Shown here: one piece after another, positions 1 through 8,704 of the stretch | How positions within the stretch are numbered: position 1 is the first letter of the stretch | How the letters are laid out: every line of letters starts with the position of its first letter | DNA from: JABCPE02 sp963530295 | GTDB taxonomy: Bacteria > Bacteroidota > Bacteroidia > Flavobacteriales > Weeksellaceae | Direction: 5' to 3' | Assembly (NCBI GenBank): GCA_963530295.1 | Contig: CAUSCF010000014.1 | Coordinates: forward strand, 1 to 54,507 | DNA: 54,507 bases | Notes under the pieces: model-generated | Databases searched by the model: none | Seen by the model: the letters and a program-made list of their open reading frames with translations, nothing else | What the model was told of the DNA's origin: nothing | Translations under genes and position numbers: made by a program

Positions 1-471
1 AACCTGCCTCATCATAGGGCGAAAAAGTCCAATTCCCAGCGCTGTTATTTTTCGGGCTATTCCTAAAATTCCAAAAAAACGAGAATAGACAATTGGAAGG
101 AATTTTTCGTAATACATTTCCCACTTTTTTATGCGTTTTTCTTGTTTTTCCGCTGGGCTGGTTCTCTTGACATTTTCTATTTCTAAACGCAGCATTTCTT
201 TTTCACGCTTACGGTGCAAATCCTGCCGAGTCACGAAAACCACCATCTCCTGCGCTGTATCTGCCGAACTCTGCTCCAAACACGCAGAAGCCAATTTTTT
301 GAGCATATCTTTGTCTGTGATATGGTATATTTCATAGAGCTGCATGTTGGAACTTGTGGGTGCCAGTTGTGCCAGCCTCAGGCAATGAGCCACCTTTTCT
401 GTATCAATTAATTTTGTATCGCTATAGTACCGCACAGAGCGTCTATAATTGAGAATTTGTTCTAAATTCAT
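1..471 (-). CDS. Nitroreductase family protein, 3' part cut off by window edge
   Basis: The reading frame starts at ATG 469-471 on the minus strand and stays open to base 1, giving 157 residues without a stop, so the C-terminus lies outside the window. The N-terminus (MNLEQILNYRRSVRYYSD, then RLAQLAPTSSNMQLYEIYHI) is the usual FMN-binding start of nitroreductases: R-R-S-V-R-x-Y followed by the APTSxNxQ motif at about residues 38-45. The family uses FMN and NAD(P)H to reduce nitro compounds, quinones or flavins in the cytoplasm; the substrate here cannot be told. A promoter-like TATCTTTG box (minus, 494-487) lies just upstream. Confidence 0.85.
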   Translation of the reverse strand, partial: MNLEQILNYRRSVRYYSDTKLIDTEKVAHCLRLAQLAPTSSNMQLYEIYHITDKDMLKKLASACLEQSSADTAQEMVVFVTRQDLHRKREKEMLRLEIENVKRTSPAEKQEKRIKKWEMYYEKFLPIVYSRFFGILGIARKITALGIGLFRPMMRQV

Positions 472-522
472 TGTTAATTTTTTTGTCAAAGATAAAAAAA
501 CTGAATAAATTTTTCATAATCA

Positions 523-560
523 CCAAAAAAAATTCCCTTCCAGAAAACTCCGAAAGGGAA
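523..560 (-). terminator. Rho-independent terminator of the CoA-transferase gene
   Basis: Read on the minus strand, TTCCCTTTC (560-552) pairs with GAAGGGAA (540-533) across a short loop and is followed by a run of eight T. It lies 27 bases past the stop of the 587-1864 gene and upstream of the nitroreductase start. Confidence 0.7.
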
Positions 561-586
561 CAAATGAAACATATTCTATCTTAATT

Positions 587-1864
587 TTAGAATTTCAAAT
601 TTTTAAATCTCTCAAAAGCAGCTCTTTCCAGCATTTCTCTGTCATCTGGGTGAGCTATGGAAATAAGCGCTTTTGCTCTCTGCTGGAAGTTTTTCCCATG
701 CAGATCCACCACACCATATTCTGTAGCTACATAGTGCATGTGCCCTCTGGTGGTCACCACTCCCGCTCCTTCTTTTAAGAAAGGAACGATTCTCGGCACG
801 CCTTTTTTAGTTCTGGCAGTAATCGCCAAGATAGGTTTTCCGCCATCGCTCAGCGCTGCTCCTCTCATGAAATCCACCTGCCCACCGATACCGCTGTATT
901 GGTAAGAACCTATACTATCTGAACAAGCTTGTCCTGTAAGGTCTAATTCTATCGCACTATTGATAGACACAGCTTTAGGGTTTCTACGGATAACACGTGG
1001 GTCGTTAGTATAATCCACATCAAGGAAAGCAAAAGCTGGGTTATCATTCACGAAATCATATAATTTCTTTGTCCCGAAAGCAAAGCTCGTTACTGATTTA
1101 TGCGGATGCGTAGTTTTATACTTATTATTCACCACACCAGATTTTATCAAATCTACTACTCCATCGCTGAGCATTTCTGTGTGAATACCCAAATCTTTAT
1201 GATTATTAAGACACTTCAAAACAGCATCTGGAATAGTCCCAATTCCCATTTGCAATACAGAACGGTCTTCGATGATTTCAGCAATGTTTCTACCAATCTG
1301 CAATTCTTCCTCTTCTATCTTCGCGCCGTAATCTACTGTAAGCAGTTCTGTTTCGTGCCATACCATTTTATCAATCTGGCTCATGTGGATTACACTGTCT
1401 CCATGAGTTCTCGGCATTTTAGGGTTTACCTGAGCGATTACATATTTCGCTGTATCTACTGCGGCTCTAGTAACATCCACAGAAAGTCCAAGCGTACAAT
1501 ATCCGTGCTCATCTGGCGGAGAAACTTGGATAATTGCTACATCTAGCGGTATTCTATTATTTCTAAACAAATCTGGAATATCTCCTAGGAAAATAGGAAT
1601 AAAACTTCCTCTTCCGCTGTTTACATTTTCTCTAACTGCTGTAGAGACGAACATCACATTAAAACGGAAACTATCTTCGTATTCTGGTTTTGTGATTTCT
1701 ATATCGCCTTGTATCGTGATACAGGTAACTTCTACATTTTTTAATTCATTTGCTCGTTTTGCTAATTCGTTTACTAAATAATTAGGCGTACAAGCACTTC
1801 CTTGTAAAAAAATTCTATCATTACTTTTTATCAATGACAGAGCTTCTTCTGCTGAACAATACAT
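587..1864 (-). CDS. Acetyl-CoA hydrolase/transferase family protein
   Basis: A 425-residue protein of the acetyl-CoA hydrolase / 4-hydroxybutyrate CoA-transferase family, full length. The family moves CoA from an acyl-CoA to acetate or another acid through a glutamyl-CoA thioester. Visible features are the glycine-rich GIGTIPDAVL (about 207-216), the HTEMLSDGVVDL segment whose Glu230 is the expected catalytic glutamate, and the C-terminal QYSGIGGQVDFMRGA CoA-binding block. It is monocistronic, with its own terminator and a TATATTTG box upstream. The exact acyl donor (acetyl, butyryl, succinyl) is not decidable from sequence. Confidence 0.88.
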   Translation of the reverse strand: MYCSAEEALSLIKSNDRIFLQGSACTPNYLVNELAKRANELKNVEVTCITIQGDIEITKPEYEDSFRFNVMFVSTAVRENVNSGRGSFIPIFLGDIPDLFRNNRIPLDVAIIQVSPPDEHGYCTLGLSVDVTRAAVDTAKYVIAQVNPKMPRTHGDSVIHMSQIDKMVWHETELLTVDYGAKIEEEELQIGRNIAEIIEDRSVLQMGIGTIPDAVLKCLNNHKDLGIHTEMLSDGVVDLIKSGVVNNKYKTTHPHKSVTSFAFGTKKLYDFVNDNPAFAFLDVDYTNDPRVIRRNPKAVSINSAIELDLTGQACSDSIGSYQYSGIGGQVDFMRGAALSDGGKPILAITARTKKGVPRIVPFLKEGAGVVTTRGHMHYVATEYGVVDLHGKNFQQRAKALISIAHPDDREMLERAAFERFKNLKF

Positions 1865-1931
1865 ATTATTTTTCTAATGTTTTTGTGACAAAATAATTTT
1901 TTATCAAATTATACTTACTTAAAATTTTCGG

Positions 1932-1939
1932 CAAATATA
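1932..1939 (-). promoter_or_regulatory. TAnnTTTG (-7) box for the CoA-transferase gene
   Basis: TATATTTG on the minus strand, 68 bases upstream of the ATG at 1864, matches the Bacteroidota sigma-A -7 element. No convincing -33 TTTG is seen. Confidence 0.5.
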
Positions 1940-2034
1940 AAAATTTTTTCGCTTAGAAAATATCCCTATTTTACACCATTTATTTTCATGATAAAATTTA
2001 GTTTATTATTCTTTTATTCTAAGAATAATTTGCG

Positions 2035-2042
2035 TATTTTTG
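2035..2042 (+). promoter_or_regulatory. TAnnTTTG (-7) box for purD-guaA
   Basis: TATTTTTG lies 36 bases upstream of the purD ATG at 2079. The -33 half is weak. Together with the box at 1932-1939 it makes the 1865-2078 gap a divergent promoter region. Confidence 0.5.
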
Positions 2043-2078
2043 TAGAACTATATATTTTAATTATAACATTTTCAAATT

Positions 2079-3320
2079 ATGAAAGTATTGATAATCGGAA
2101 ATGGTGGAAGGGAATCTGCCATCGCATGGAAACTAAAAAACGACCCAAGAATTACCCAATTCTACTTTGCAAAAGGAAACGCCTCTACAGAGAAATTAGG
2201 AAAAACAGTTTATGAAACGGAAATAGCAGACCTAGTGAAGTTTGCTAAAAAAGAAGATATAGAACTTACTATCGTAGGGCCAGAGGCTCCACTGGTAGAG
2301 GGCATCGTGGATGAGTTTAACAAAGAAGGATTGAGAATTTTCGGAGCTAAAAAAGCGGCTGCATTACTAGAAGGCAGCAAGGCTTATTCTAAAAAATTCA
2401 TGCAGGACTACGGCATCAGAACTGCTAAAGCGAAGATTTTTGATTCTTACAATGATGCAGTTGCTTATGTGAAAACTCAGGCTTTCCCATTAGTGATAAA
2501 AGCGAGCGGTCTGGCAAGTGGAAAAGGCGTGGTGATCTGTAAAGATTTGGCTGAAGCAGAAACTACCATTCACGATTTCATGATTAGAAAAATCCATGGA
2601 GATGCAGGAATCAGAATCATTGTAGAGGAATTCTTGAGAGGTTTTGAGGCTTCTGTGATTGCTTTCTCTAATGGCGAAAAATTCTTCCCTTGCATCGCGG
2701 TGAAAGATTATAAAAAATTAGGAAACGGCGACAAAGGCCCTAACACAGGCGGAATGGGAACTGTTGCTCCAAATCCAGAGTTCACAGCTGCACACATGGA
2801 AGATTTCGTTCAAAATATTATGAATCCTACTATCAAAGGAATTCATGATAACATGCTGAAATTCAAAGGATTTATCTTCTTTGGTCTTTTGGTTTCTAAT
2901 AACGAATGCTACCTATTAGAATACAACATGCGTCTGGGCGACCCTGAAACTCAAGCTATTATGCCGCTTTTAGAAAGCAATCTTTTGGATGCTATCAATG
3001 ATTGTATCGATGGAAAAGACATTGAACTGAAGTTTTCAGATAAAAAATCGGTTTGCCTAGTGTTAGCTTCTGGCGGATATCCTCGTGATTTCGAAAAAGG
3101 ACTGGAAATCAAAGGAATAGACAAAGTTAAAAACAGTGAAGTTTTCTTTGCTGGAGCAACATACCAAGGAAGCAGAATCGTAACAGACGGCGGAAGAGTG
3201 CTGAATTTAGTTGCTACTGGTGACACTTACGAAGAGGCTAGACAAAAGGTTTATGAAGATGCAGATGCTGTCAATTTTGACTATGCATATCACAGAGAAG
3301 ATATTGGTTTAGTTAAATAA
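2079..3320 (+). CDS. purD: Phosphoribosylamine--glycine ligase
   Basis: 413 residues, the normal length for PurD (GARS), which joins 5-phosphoribosylamine and glycine with ATP in the second step of purine synthesis. The N-terminal MKVLIIGNGGRESAIAW is the family start and is followed by an ATP-grasp domain. ASGLASGKGVVI is the ATP-binding loop, GPNTGGMGTVAPNP the PurD signature, and YNMRLGDPETQ the metal-binding strand. The gene is followed after 24 bases by guaA, so two purine genes are probably cotranscribed from the box at 2035-2042. Confidence 0.97.
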   Translation: MKVLIIGNGGRESAIAWKLKNDPRITQFYFAKGNASTEKLGKTVYETEIADLVKFAKKEDIELTIVGPEAPLVEGIVDEFNKEGLRIFGAKKAAALLEGSKAYSKKFMQDYGIRTAKAKIFDSYNDAVAYVKTQAFPLVIKASGLASGKGVVICKDLAEAETTIHDFMIRKIHGDAGIRIIVEEFLRGFEASVIAFSNGEKFFPCIAVKDYKKLGNGDKGPNTGGMGTVAPNPEFTAAHMEDFVQNIMNPTIKGIHDNMLKFKGFIFFGLLVSNNECYLLEYNMRLGDPETQAIMPLLESNLLDAINDCIDGKDIELKFSDKKSVCLVLASGGYPRDFEKGLEIKGIDKVKNSEVFFAGATYQGSRIVTDGGRVLNLVATGDTYEEARQKVYEDADAVNFDYAYHREDIGLVK

Positions 3321-3344
3321 TTTTCAGCAAAAAACTATATCAAT

Positions 3345-4874
3345 ATGAATAATGGAATCATTGTTCTTGATTTCGGGTCTCAGTACAATCAGCTGATTAG
3401 CCGAAGAGTACGAGAAATGCAGGTGTATTCGGAAATTATTCCTTATAACACTCCCATTGACGAAATCAAGGCTAAAAAACCTGCTGGAATCATACTTTCG
3501 GGCGGACCGTCTTCCGTAAATGCAGAAGATGCACATTTGGTAGATAAAGAAATTTTTAATCTCGGAATTCCTATTTTAGGAATCTGCTATGGAATGCAGC
3601 TTACGGCGCATCTCCTCGGCGGAAAGGTAGAAAAAGGCACCAAAGGAGAATACGGAAAATCTCATTTGGAGATTGTAAAACCTTGCGCTCTTTTCGAAGG
3701 AGTGAGCCAAAATTCTATCGTTTGGATGAGCCACTTCGACGAAGTAAAGGAACTTCCGAAGGATTTTGAAATCAATGCTAAATCAGGCGTGATTGCGGCT
3801 ATTTCCAACGAGGCTAAAAACTTCTATGCTGTGCAGTTCCACCCAGAAGTGACTCACAGTGAGGAAGGCGGAAAAATGCTGGAGAATTTTGTATTTAAAA
3901 TTTGTAAGGCAGAAAGAAACTGGAAATTAACCAATTACATAGAAAAAACTGTCAGCGAAATCAAAGAAAAAGTCGGAAATCAAAAAGTGATTTTAGGGCT
4001 TTCTGGCGGTGTGGATTCTTCCGTAGCGGCAGTGCTTATCCATAAAGCGATAGGCGACCAGCTGACTTGTATCTTCGTGGATACAGGACTTCTCAGAAAA
4101 GATGAAGCGAAAAAAGTAATGCAGAACTATGGAGAGCATTTCCATATGAATATCAAATGCATAGACGCTTCCGAGAGATTTTTGGCTAAATTAAAAGGCG
4201 TGTCTGACCCTGAGCAGAAAAGAAAAATCATTGGAAATGAATTTATAGAAGTTTTCGATGAAGAATCTTCAAAAATAGAAGGCGCGAAATTCTTAGCACA
4301 AGGGACTATTTATCCCGATGTGATAGAATCTCAGTCCATCAAAGGCCCTTCGGCAGTGATAAAATCTCACCACAATGTGGGCGGACTTCCAGAGGATATG
4401 AAATTTGAGCTTTTAGAACCTCTACGCGAACTTTTCAAGGATGAAGTGAGAAAAGTAGGTGAAGAATTGGGAATCCCTAGCCACCTTGTCCACCGCCATC
4501 CGTTCCCTGGCCCAGGGCTGGGAATCAGAGTTTTAGGTGAAGTAGATGCAGAAAAAGTGAGAATTCTTCAGGAGGCAGATGATATTTTCATCGAAGAACT
4601 CTACAAACACGAGCTTTATGACAAAGTGAGCCAAGCGTTCGTAGTGCTTCTTCCTGTGAAATCTGTGGGCGTAATGGGCGATGAGAGAACTTACGAATAC
4701 ACCGCAGTAGTCCGTTCTGCGAATACCATAGACTTTATGACTGCAACATGGAGCAAACTTCCTTACGAGTTTTTAGAATTGATATCCAACCGCATCATAA
4801 ACGAAGTAAAAGGCATCAATCGTGTGGCTTACGATATTTCCAGCAAGCCGCCTGCAACCATAGAATGGGAATAA
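3345..4874 (+). CDS. guaA: GMP synthase (glutamine-hydrolysing)
   Basis: 509 residues, a complete GuaA that converts XMP to GMP. The class I glutamine amidotransferase domain covers about 1-190, with nucleophile Cys81 in GICYGMQ and His166/Glu168 in FHPEVT. The ATP pyrophosphatase domain follows, with the SGGVDSS loop at 220-226. The C-terminal dimerisation domain carries HRHPFPGPGLGIRVLGE and ends with the typical KPPATIEWE. It is the second gene of the purD-guaA unit and is closed by a strong hairpin. Confidence 0.98.
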   Translation: MNNGIIVLDFGSQYNQLISRRVREMQVYSEIIPYNTPIDEIKAKKPAGIILSGGPSSVNAEDAHLVDKEIFNLGIPILGICYGMQLTAHLLGGKVEKGTKGEYGKSHLEIVKPCALFEGVSQNSIVWMSHFDEVKELPKDFEINAKSGVIAAISNEAKNFYAVQFHPEVTHSEEGGKMLENFVFKICKAERNWKLTNYIEKTVSEIKEKVGNQKVILGLSGGVDSSVAAVLIHKAIGDQLTCIFVDTGLLRKDEAKKVMQNYGEHFHMNIKCIDASERFLAKLKGVSDPEQKRKIIGNEFIEVFDEESSKIEGAKFLAQGTIYPDVIESQSIKGPSAVIKSHHNVGGLPEDMKFELLEPLRELFKDEVRKVGEELGIPSHLVHRHPFPGPGLGIRVLGEVDAEKVRILQEADDIFIEELYKHELYDKVSQAFVVLLPVKSVGVMGDERTYEYTAVVRSANTIDFMTATWSKLPYEFLELISNRIINEVKGINRVAYDISSKPPATIEWE

Positions 4875-4881
4875 TTTTAAT

Positions 4882-4918
4882 AAAAAATATCTTTACGCTT
4901 TGTAAAGATATTTTTTTG
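4882..4918. terminator. Bidirectional terminator between guaA and the metallo-hydrolase
   Basis: AAAAAATATCTTTAC (4882-4896) pairs with GTAAAGATATTTTTT (4902-4916) over a five-base loop. There is an A-run on one side and a T-run on the other, so it can end both converging genes. Confidence 0.85.
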
Positions 4919-4920
4919 TT

Positions 4921-5601
4921 TTAAAGTTCAAACTCTTCTCCTAATTCAGGAAGGAAAAGCTCTATTTTTCGCTGTTGAAAAACTTCCTTCGCCTGTTCGT
5001 GATTTATCTTAATCGGCGGAAAAGTATCAAAATGACAACCTATCACTTTTGGTGTTTTTATCAACTCTGAAGAAGCAAAAGCAGCCTGCTCTGCATCCAT
5101 CGTATAATGCCCGCCAACTGGCAGAATAGCACAATCTATCTTACCAAAAAGCTGCGGCAAAATTCCCATTTCAGAGATAACTCCTGTATCGCCAGCAAAA
5201 TACACACATTTTCCATCAAATTTTAAAACATATCCCGCAGGATGCCCACCATATGTCCCATCTGGAAAACTAGAAGTATGAGATGCCGGAACCATACTGA
5301 TTTTCAGGCCTTCTATCATTGTAGAACCTCCTATATTGATATCTATAGAGTGAGGATGCCCGAAATATCCGCATATCTCTGGCTGAGCAATAATCTGTGC
5401 CTCTGGATGGTTTTTGATAACCTCAACCACATCCGCCGTATGATCTCCATGAGCATGGGTAATCAACACATAATCAATTTTCTGCGAGTTAATATCAAAT
5501 CCTGATTTCTCCTTTTGGAAATTATAAAATGGGTCTGTCAAGATATTTTTGCCTTTATACGAAAACAAAAAACAATTTTGTCCTAAAAATTTCACTTTCA
5601 T
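4921..5601 (-). CDS. Metal-dependent hydrolase, UPF0173 (metallo-beta-lactamase fold)
   Basis: 226 residues, the standard length of the UPF0173/YtkL group. The metal-binding HAHGDH motif sits at about 49-54 in VLITHAHGDHTADV. Further ligands are visible in VPASHTSS, FAGDTGV and the C-terminal GCHFDTFPP. The physiological substrate of this group is unknown. The gene starts 25 bases after menA on the same strand, so the two are likely cotranscribed; a link to menaquinone metabolism is only suggested by this pairing. Confidence 0.9.
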   Translation of the reverse strand: MKVKFLGQNCFLFSYKGKNILTDPFYNFQKEKSGFDINSQKIDYVLITHAHGDHTADVVEVIKNHPEAQIIAQPEICGYFGHPHSIDINIGGSTMIEGLKISMVPASHTSSFPDGTYGGHPAGYVLKFDGKCVYFAGDTGVISEMGILPQLFGKIDCAILPVGGHYTMDAEQAAFASSELIKTPKVIGCHFDTFPPIKINHEQAKEVFQQRKIELFLPELGEEFEL

Positions 5602-5626
5602 AATCTTATATTTTTTAATTTTTTTC

Positions 5627-6565
5627 TTAAAAATAATTTAATCCCAAAGCCACCAAAACTGCCATCATAAGGGTAATTATCCCTACTTGTTTCAGGAATG
5701 GGTCTAGCTCATTTGGTGATTTTACTTTCATAATATTTCGGCGGAGTGCAGCCATTGGAAAAAATAAAATCATCACAATAAAAGCATAGTATTTCCCCTG
5801 TGCATGCAGATTGTTTTTCATTAAGAAAACAAGAATAAAAATCAGTGGCAACTGCATGAGAACAATCTGATAAATCATCGCATATCTAAATCCCAACCTC
5901 TGTGCAACTGTCTTTTTCCCAGCCTTTTGGTCGCTTTCCATATCCCTCATGTTATTGAGATTCAACACCGATACGGACAGCATTCCTACCGCAGAAGCAG
6001 GAAGCAAAACATCCCAATTCCATGTTTTAGTAAAAAGAAAATAGCTCCCGCCTACGGACACCAATCCAAAAAAAATAAAAACCATAATATCCCCCAAACC
6101 TAAGTATCCATAAGGTTTCTTGCCGATTGTATAACCTATCGCTGCCCAGATGCTCATCATCCCCAAACCGATAAAAACCCAAAATTCCATAACAAAATCA
6201 GGAAAAAACGCTAAATAAAGCAAAGCTGCTGTTGCCAGCGCAGACAAAACCGCAAACGAAATCACTACTTTTTTCATTTGTTCTGCTGAAATTTTCCCTG
6301 ATGCCACCGCTCTGCTCTCTGCTCTTTCATCACGGAAATCGTCCGTTCCCTTTGTTCCATCGCCATAATCATTAGAAAAATTGGACAAAATCTGATAAAG
6401 CATCGTAACAAGCAAAGCCAAAAGGAAAACCCTATAATCCCAAAATCCACCTTCCTGAACCAATCGCCAGCGGGCAATAAAAGCCCCCATAATAATACCG
6501 CTCACGGATAGCGGCAGTGTTCTCAACCGCGCCGCCTGAAGCCAAATAAATATTCCTTTCTTCAT
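5627..6565 (-). CDS. menA: 1,4-dihydroxy-2-naphthoate polyprenyltransferase
   Basis: 312 residues with about eight to nine membrane helices, a UbiA-family prenyltransferase. MenA attaches a polyprenyl chain to DHNA to give demethylmenaquinone at the inner membrane. The two aspartate-rich motifs are present: NFSNDYGDGTKGTDD near residue 63 and NLNNMRDMESDQKAGKKT near residue 200. The N-terminal WLQAARLRTLPLSVSGIIMG is typical of MenA rather than UbiA. It heads a two-gene minus-strand unit with the hydrolase at 4921-5601, and menaquinone is the expected quinone in flavobacteria. Confidence 0.95.
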   Translation of the reverse strand: MKKGIFIWLQAARLRTLPLSVSGIIMGAFIARWRLVQEGGFWDYRVFLLALLVTMLYQILSNFSNDYGDGTKGTDDFRDERAESRAVASGKISAEQMKKVVISFAVLSALATAALLYLAFFPDFVMEFWVFIGLGMMSIWAAIGYTIGKKPYGYLGLGDIMVFIFFGLVSVGGSYFLFTKTWNWDVLLPASAVGMLSVSVLNLNNMRDMESDQKAGKKTVAQRLGFRYAMIYQIVLMQLPLIFILVFLMKNNLHAQGKYYAFIVMILFFPMAALRRNIMKVKSPNELDPFLKQVGIITLMMAVLVALGLNYF

Positions 6566-6683
6566 ACCTTAATCACTGAAAATAAATTTTTATTTATTTC
6601 CTTTTTTCACCTAAAATTTGTGTAAAGATAATCATTTGTGATTAAAAAAATAATCATTAGATTTGCCGAGGTTTATACTGATT

Positions 6684-7337
6684 ATGAAATCACTCAATGA
6701 AGAAAACTATCTAAAAGCTATTTTCCATCTTATTGACAAAGATGACACTTTCACAGTCAATGAGTTAAGCAAAATGCTTAACATAAAAATGCCCAGCGTA
6801 AATAGTATGATGAAAAAATTTTCTCAGAAAAACTGGGTCATCTACGAAAGCTACAAACCTATAAAAATCACAGTATTAGGAAAAAAAGAAGCCGCTCATG
6901 TAGTGAGAAAGCACAGGCTGACCGAAATGTTTTTAGTAGAAAAAATGGGCTTCGGCTGGGAGGTCGTTCACGAAATCGCAGAACAGCTGGAACACATCCA
7001 TTCCGAGATTTTCTTTGATAAAATGGATGAACTGCTGAACTACCCAAAAGTAGACCCACACGGCGAACCTATTCCTGACAAGCAAGGCAACATCATCCAG
7101 CAAAACCTGACAAAACTAAGCGAGTGCAAAGCTGGAGAGGCTGTTATTCTCTCAGCAGTAATAGATTCCTCGGATGAGTTTTTGACTTATCTAAACCATA
7201 GAAATTTGAGCCTAAATTCTGAGCTGAAAATCTTGGAAGTAGAAAAATTTGACCAATCGATGAAAATAGAATTTAGTGGAAAAACTGAAACCCTCAGCAA
7301 AATGGTCTGTGATAAAATTTTAGTGCAGAAAATCTAA
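6684..7337 (+). CDS. Metal-dependent transcriptional regulator, DtxR/MntR family
   Basis: 217 residues from the ATG at 6684; an upstream in-frame start at 6663 would add only an untypical MPRFILI. The N-terminal winged helix (TVNELSKMLNIKMPSVNSMMKKF) is followed by the dimerisation and metal-binding domain and a C-terminal FeoA/SH3-like domain. In the metal site I see E-x-x-E-H in AEQLEHI, which resembles MntR more than the Cys-containing DtxR site, so manganese sensing is likely but inferred. It is divergent from menA. Targets cannot be named; no manganese or iron transporter lies in the window. Confidence 0.9.
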   Translation: MKSLNEENYLKAIFHLIDKDDTFTVNELSKMLNIKMPSVNSMMKKFSQKNWVIYESYKPIKITVLGKKEAAHVVRKHRLTEMFLVEKMGFGWEVVHEIAEQLEHIHSEIFFDKMDELLNYPKVDPHGEPIPDKQGNIIQQNLTKLSECKAGEAVILSAVIDSSDEFLTYLNHRNLSLNSELKILEVEKFDQSMKIEFSGKTETLSKMVCDKILVQKI

Positions 7338-7342
7338 CAAAC

Positions 7343-7375
7343 AAAAAGAGACGCCCCAAAAAGCATCTCTTTTTT
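7343..7375. terminator. Terminator between the regulator and the phosphodiesterase
   Basis: AAAAAGAGACGC pairs with GCATCTCTTTTT with one mismatch, flanked by A- and T-runs. It is placed between two converging genes. Confidence 0.75.
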
Positions 7376-7380
7376 ATCTA

Positions 7381-8637
7381 TTATTTTTTAAGAATTGGTG
7401 TCAGAACCTTAGTTTTTCCATCTATATTTTTAGGATTTTCTACTCCTAAAATATAATTGATAAATGGATAAATGTGTATATTTTCAAAAGGTTTTATCTC
7501 GTTATTTTCTTTGATTTTATTCCCAAAAGCATAGAAAATCGCCATCATTTCTGGTGTCACATACGGGTCATATCCATGAGTTCCCCAGATGCCTTTTCTA
7601 TTTGCTAAAAAGTCTTTCTCGCTTTTTACCATATAGTACGGCGCATCGGTAATAATCAAGATATCGCCTATATTTTCGTGGTTTCTATAATGCCATTTTT
7701 CTGGTGTTTTTTCTTTTTTATACACTTTCACATGGCTGTTCCCTGCAAAATATTGTTTTATTTCTTGATAAACTTCCTCTTTTTGGTTTTTATTTTTTAG
7801 ATAAACTTGGCAGTGCATACCGTTGTTTATCATATCTGCTTTGTCTTTCAGTTGGTTTTCAAGGCTTTCGGTGATGATTATTTTCCCTTTTTCGCTCGTC
7901 ATATCTATCATTCCGTGGTCAGCCGTGATGATAGTAGTGATTGGCAGGTCTAAATTCTCCACACCCTGCATGATTTGCCCCAAAAGCTCATCTGCCAGCT
8001 GTAATTCTTGTTTCAGTTTTTCGGAATTTGTCCCTGTCTGATGTCCCGCAGTATCCACAAATTCAAAATAAAGTGTCACAAATCGCGGTCTTTCCGACTC
8101 TGGAAGCCTAAACCAATTCATCACCTGCTGAATTCTTTCGGTGTAAGGCACATTAGCATTGTACTGTTTCCAGTAGGTAGGATATTCGCCTTGTATAGGC
8201 GCCTCCGAGCCCACCCAGAAATAGGAAGCAGTCTTCATTCCATGTTTCTGAAGCCACTGCCACTGCGGCATTCCTCCATAGAAATTAGGATTTTGCACGG
8301 CTTCTCTATTTGGGATAGAATAGATTTTGTCCTCTGATGGAGAATAAAACATATTATCCACTAGCCCATGGTTCCCTGGGTACATTCCCGTAATTATAGT
8401 GTAGTGGTTAGGAAAGGTTTTACTCGGGAAACTAGGAATTACTCCTTTTGCATAGGAGGATTTTTGTTTGAGTTTTTTAAAGTTTTCTAAATTAAATTTC
8501 TCAGGATAGTCATACCTGAATCCATCAAAAGAAACCAGCAACACATATTGTTTCTCTGACGGCTTATTTACAAGCGCATTATTCTTACAAGAAGTTAGAA
8601 AAAAAAGACTAATCCAGATGAATAAAATTTTCTTCAT
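7381..8637 (-). CDS. Alkaline-phosphatase-fold nucleotide pyrophosphatase/phosphodiesterase, lipoprotein
   Basis: 418 residues from the ATG at 8637. The longer frame to 8838 runs back through the fumC start region and is not credible. The N-terminus MKKILFIWISLFFLTSC is a lipoprotein signal with lipobox Cys17, so the enzyme is envelope-anchored. Alkaline-phosphatase superfamily residues are visible: Asp38 in VSFDGF, the nucleophile Thr74 in KTFPNHY, DTAGH, TADHGM and the distal GTHGYDP. This is the ectonucleotide pyrophosphatase/phosphodiesterase (NPP) branch, which cleaves phosphodiester or pyrophosphate bonds of nucleotides or lipids. The substrate is undetermined. Confidence 0.92.
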   Translation of the reverse strand: MKKILFIWISLFFLTSCKNNALVNKPSEKQYVLLVSFDGFRYDYPEKFNLENFKKLKQKSSYAKGVIPSFPSKTFPNHYTIITGMYPGNHGLVDNMFYSPSEDKIYSIPNREAVQNPNFYGGMPQWQWLQKHGMKTASYFWVGSEAPIQGEYPTYWKQYNANVPYTERIQQVMNWFRLPESERPRFVTLYFEFVDTAGHQTGTNSEKLKQELQLADELLGQIMQGVENLDLPITTIITADHGMIDMTSEKGKIIITESLENQLKDKADMINNGMHCQVYLKNKNQKEEVYQEIKQYFAGNSHVKVYKKEKTPEKWHYRNHENIGDILIITDAPYYMVKSEKDFLANRKGIWGTHGYDPYVTPEMMAIFYAFGNKIKENNEIKPFENIHIYPFINYILGVENPKNIDGKTKVLTPILKK

Positions 8638-8656
8638 TGTTAAATTTAAATTTCTA

Positions 8657-8691
8657 CAAAGGTAAAAAGTTTTAAGTAAATTTGTGACAAA
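8657..8691 (-). promoter_or_regulatory. Promoter of the phosphodiesterase gene (TTTG-N23-TACCTTTG)
   Basis: On the minus strand TTTG (8691-8688) is followed after 23 bases by TACCTTTG (8664-8657). The ATG is 20 bases further on. Its -33 side overlaps the fumC -7 box on the other strand. Confidence 0.6.
8677..8684 (+). promoter_or_regulatory. TAnnTTTG (-7) box for fumC
   Basis: TAAATTTG lies 20 bases upstream of the fumC ATG at 8705. It lies inside the promoter of the divergent phosphodiesterase, so the two promoters should compete. Confidence 0.55.
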
Positions 8692-8704
8692 TAAAATCAT
8701 TATC

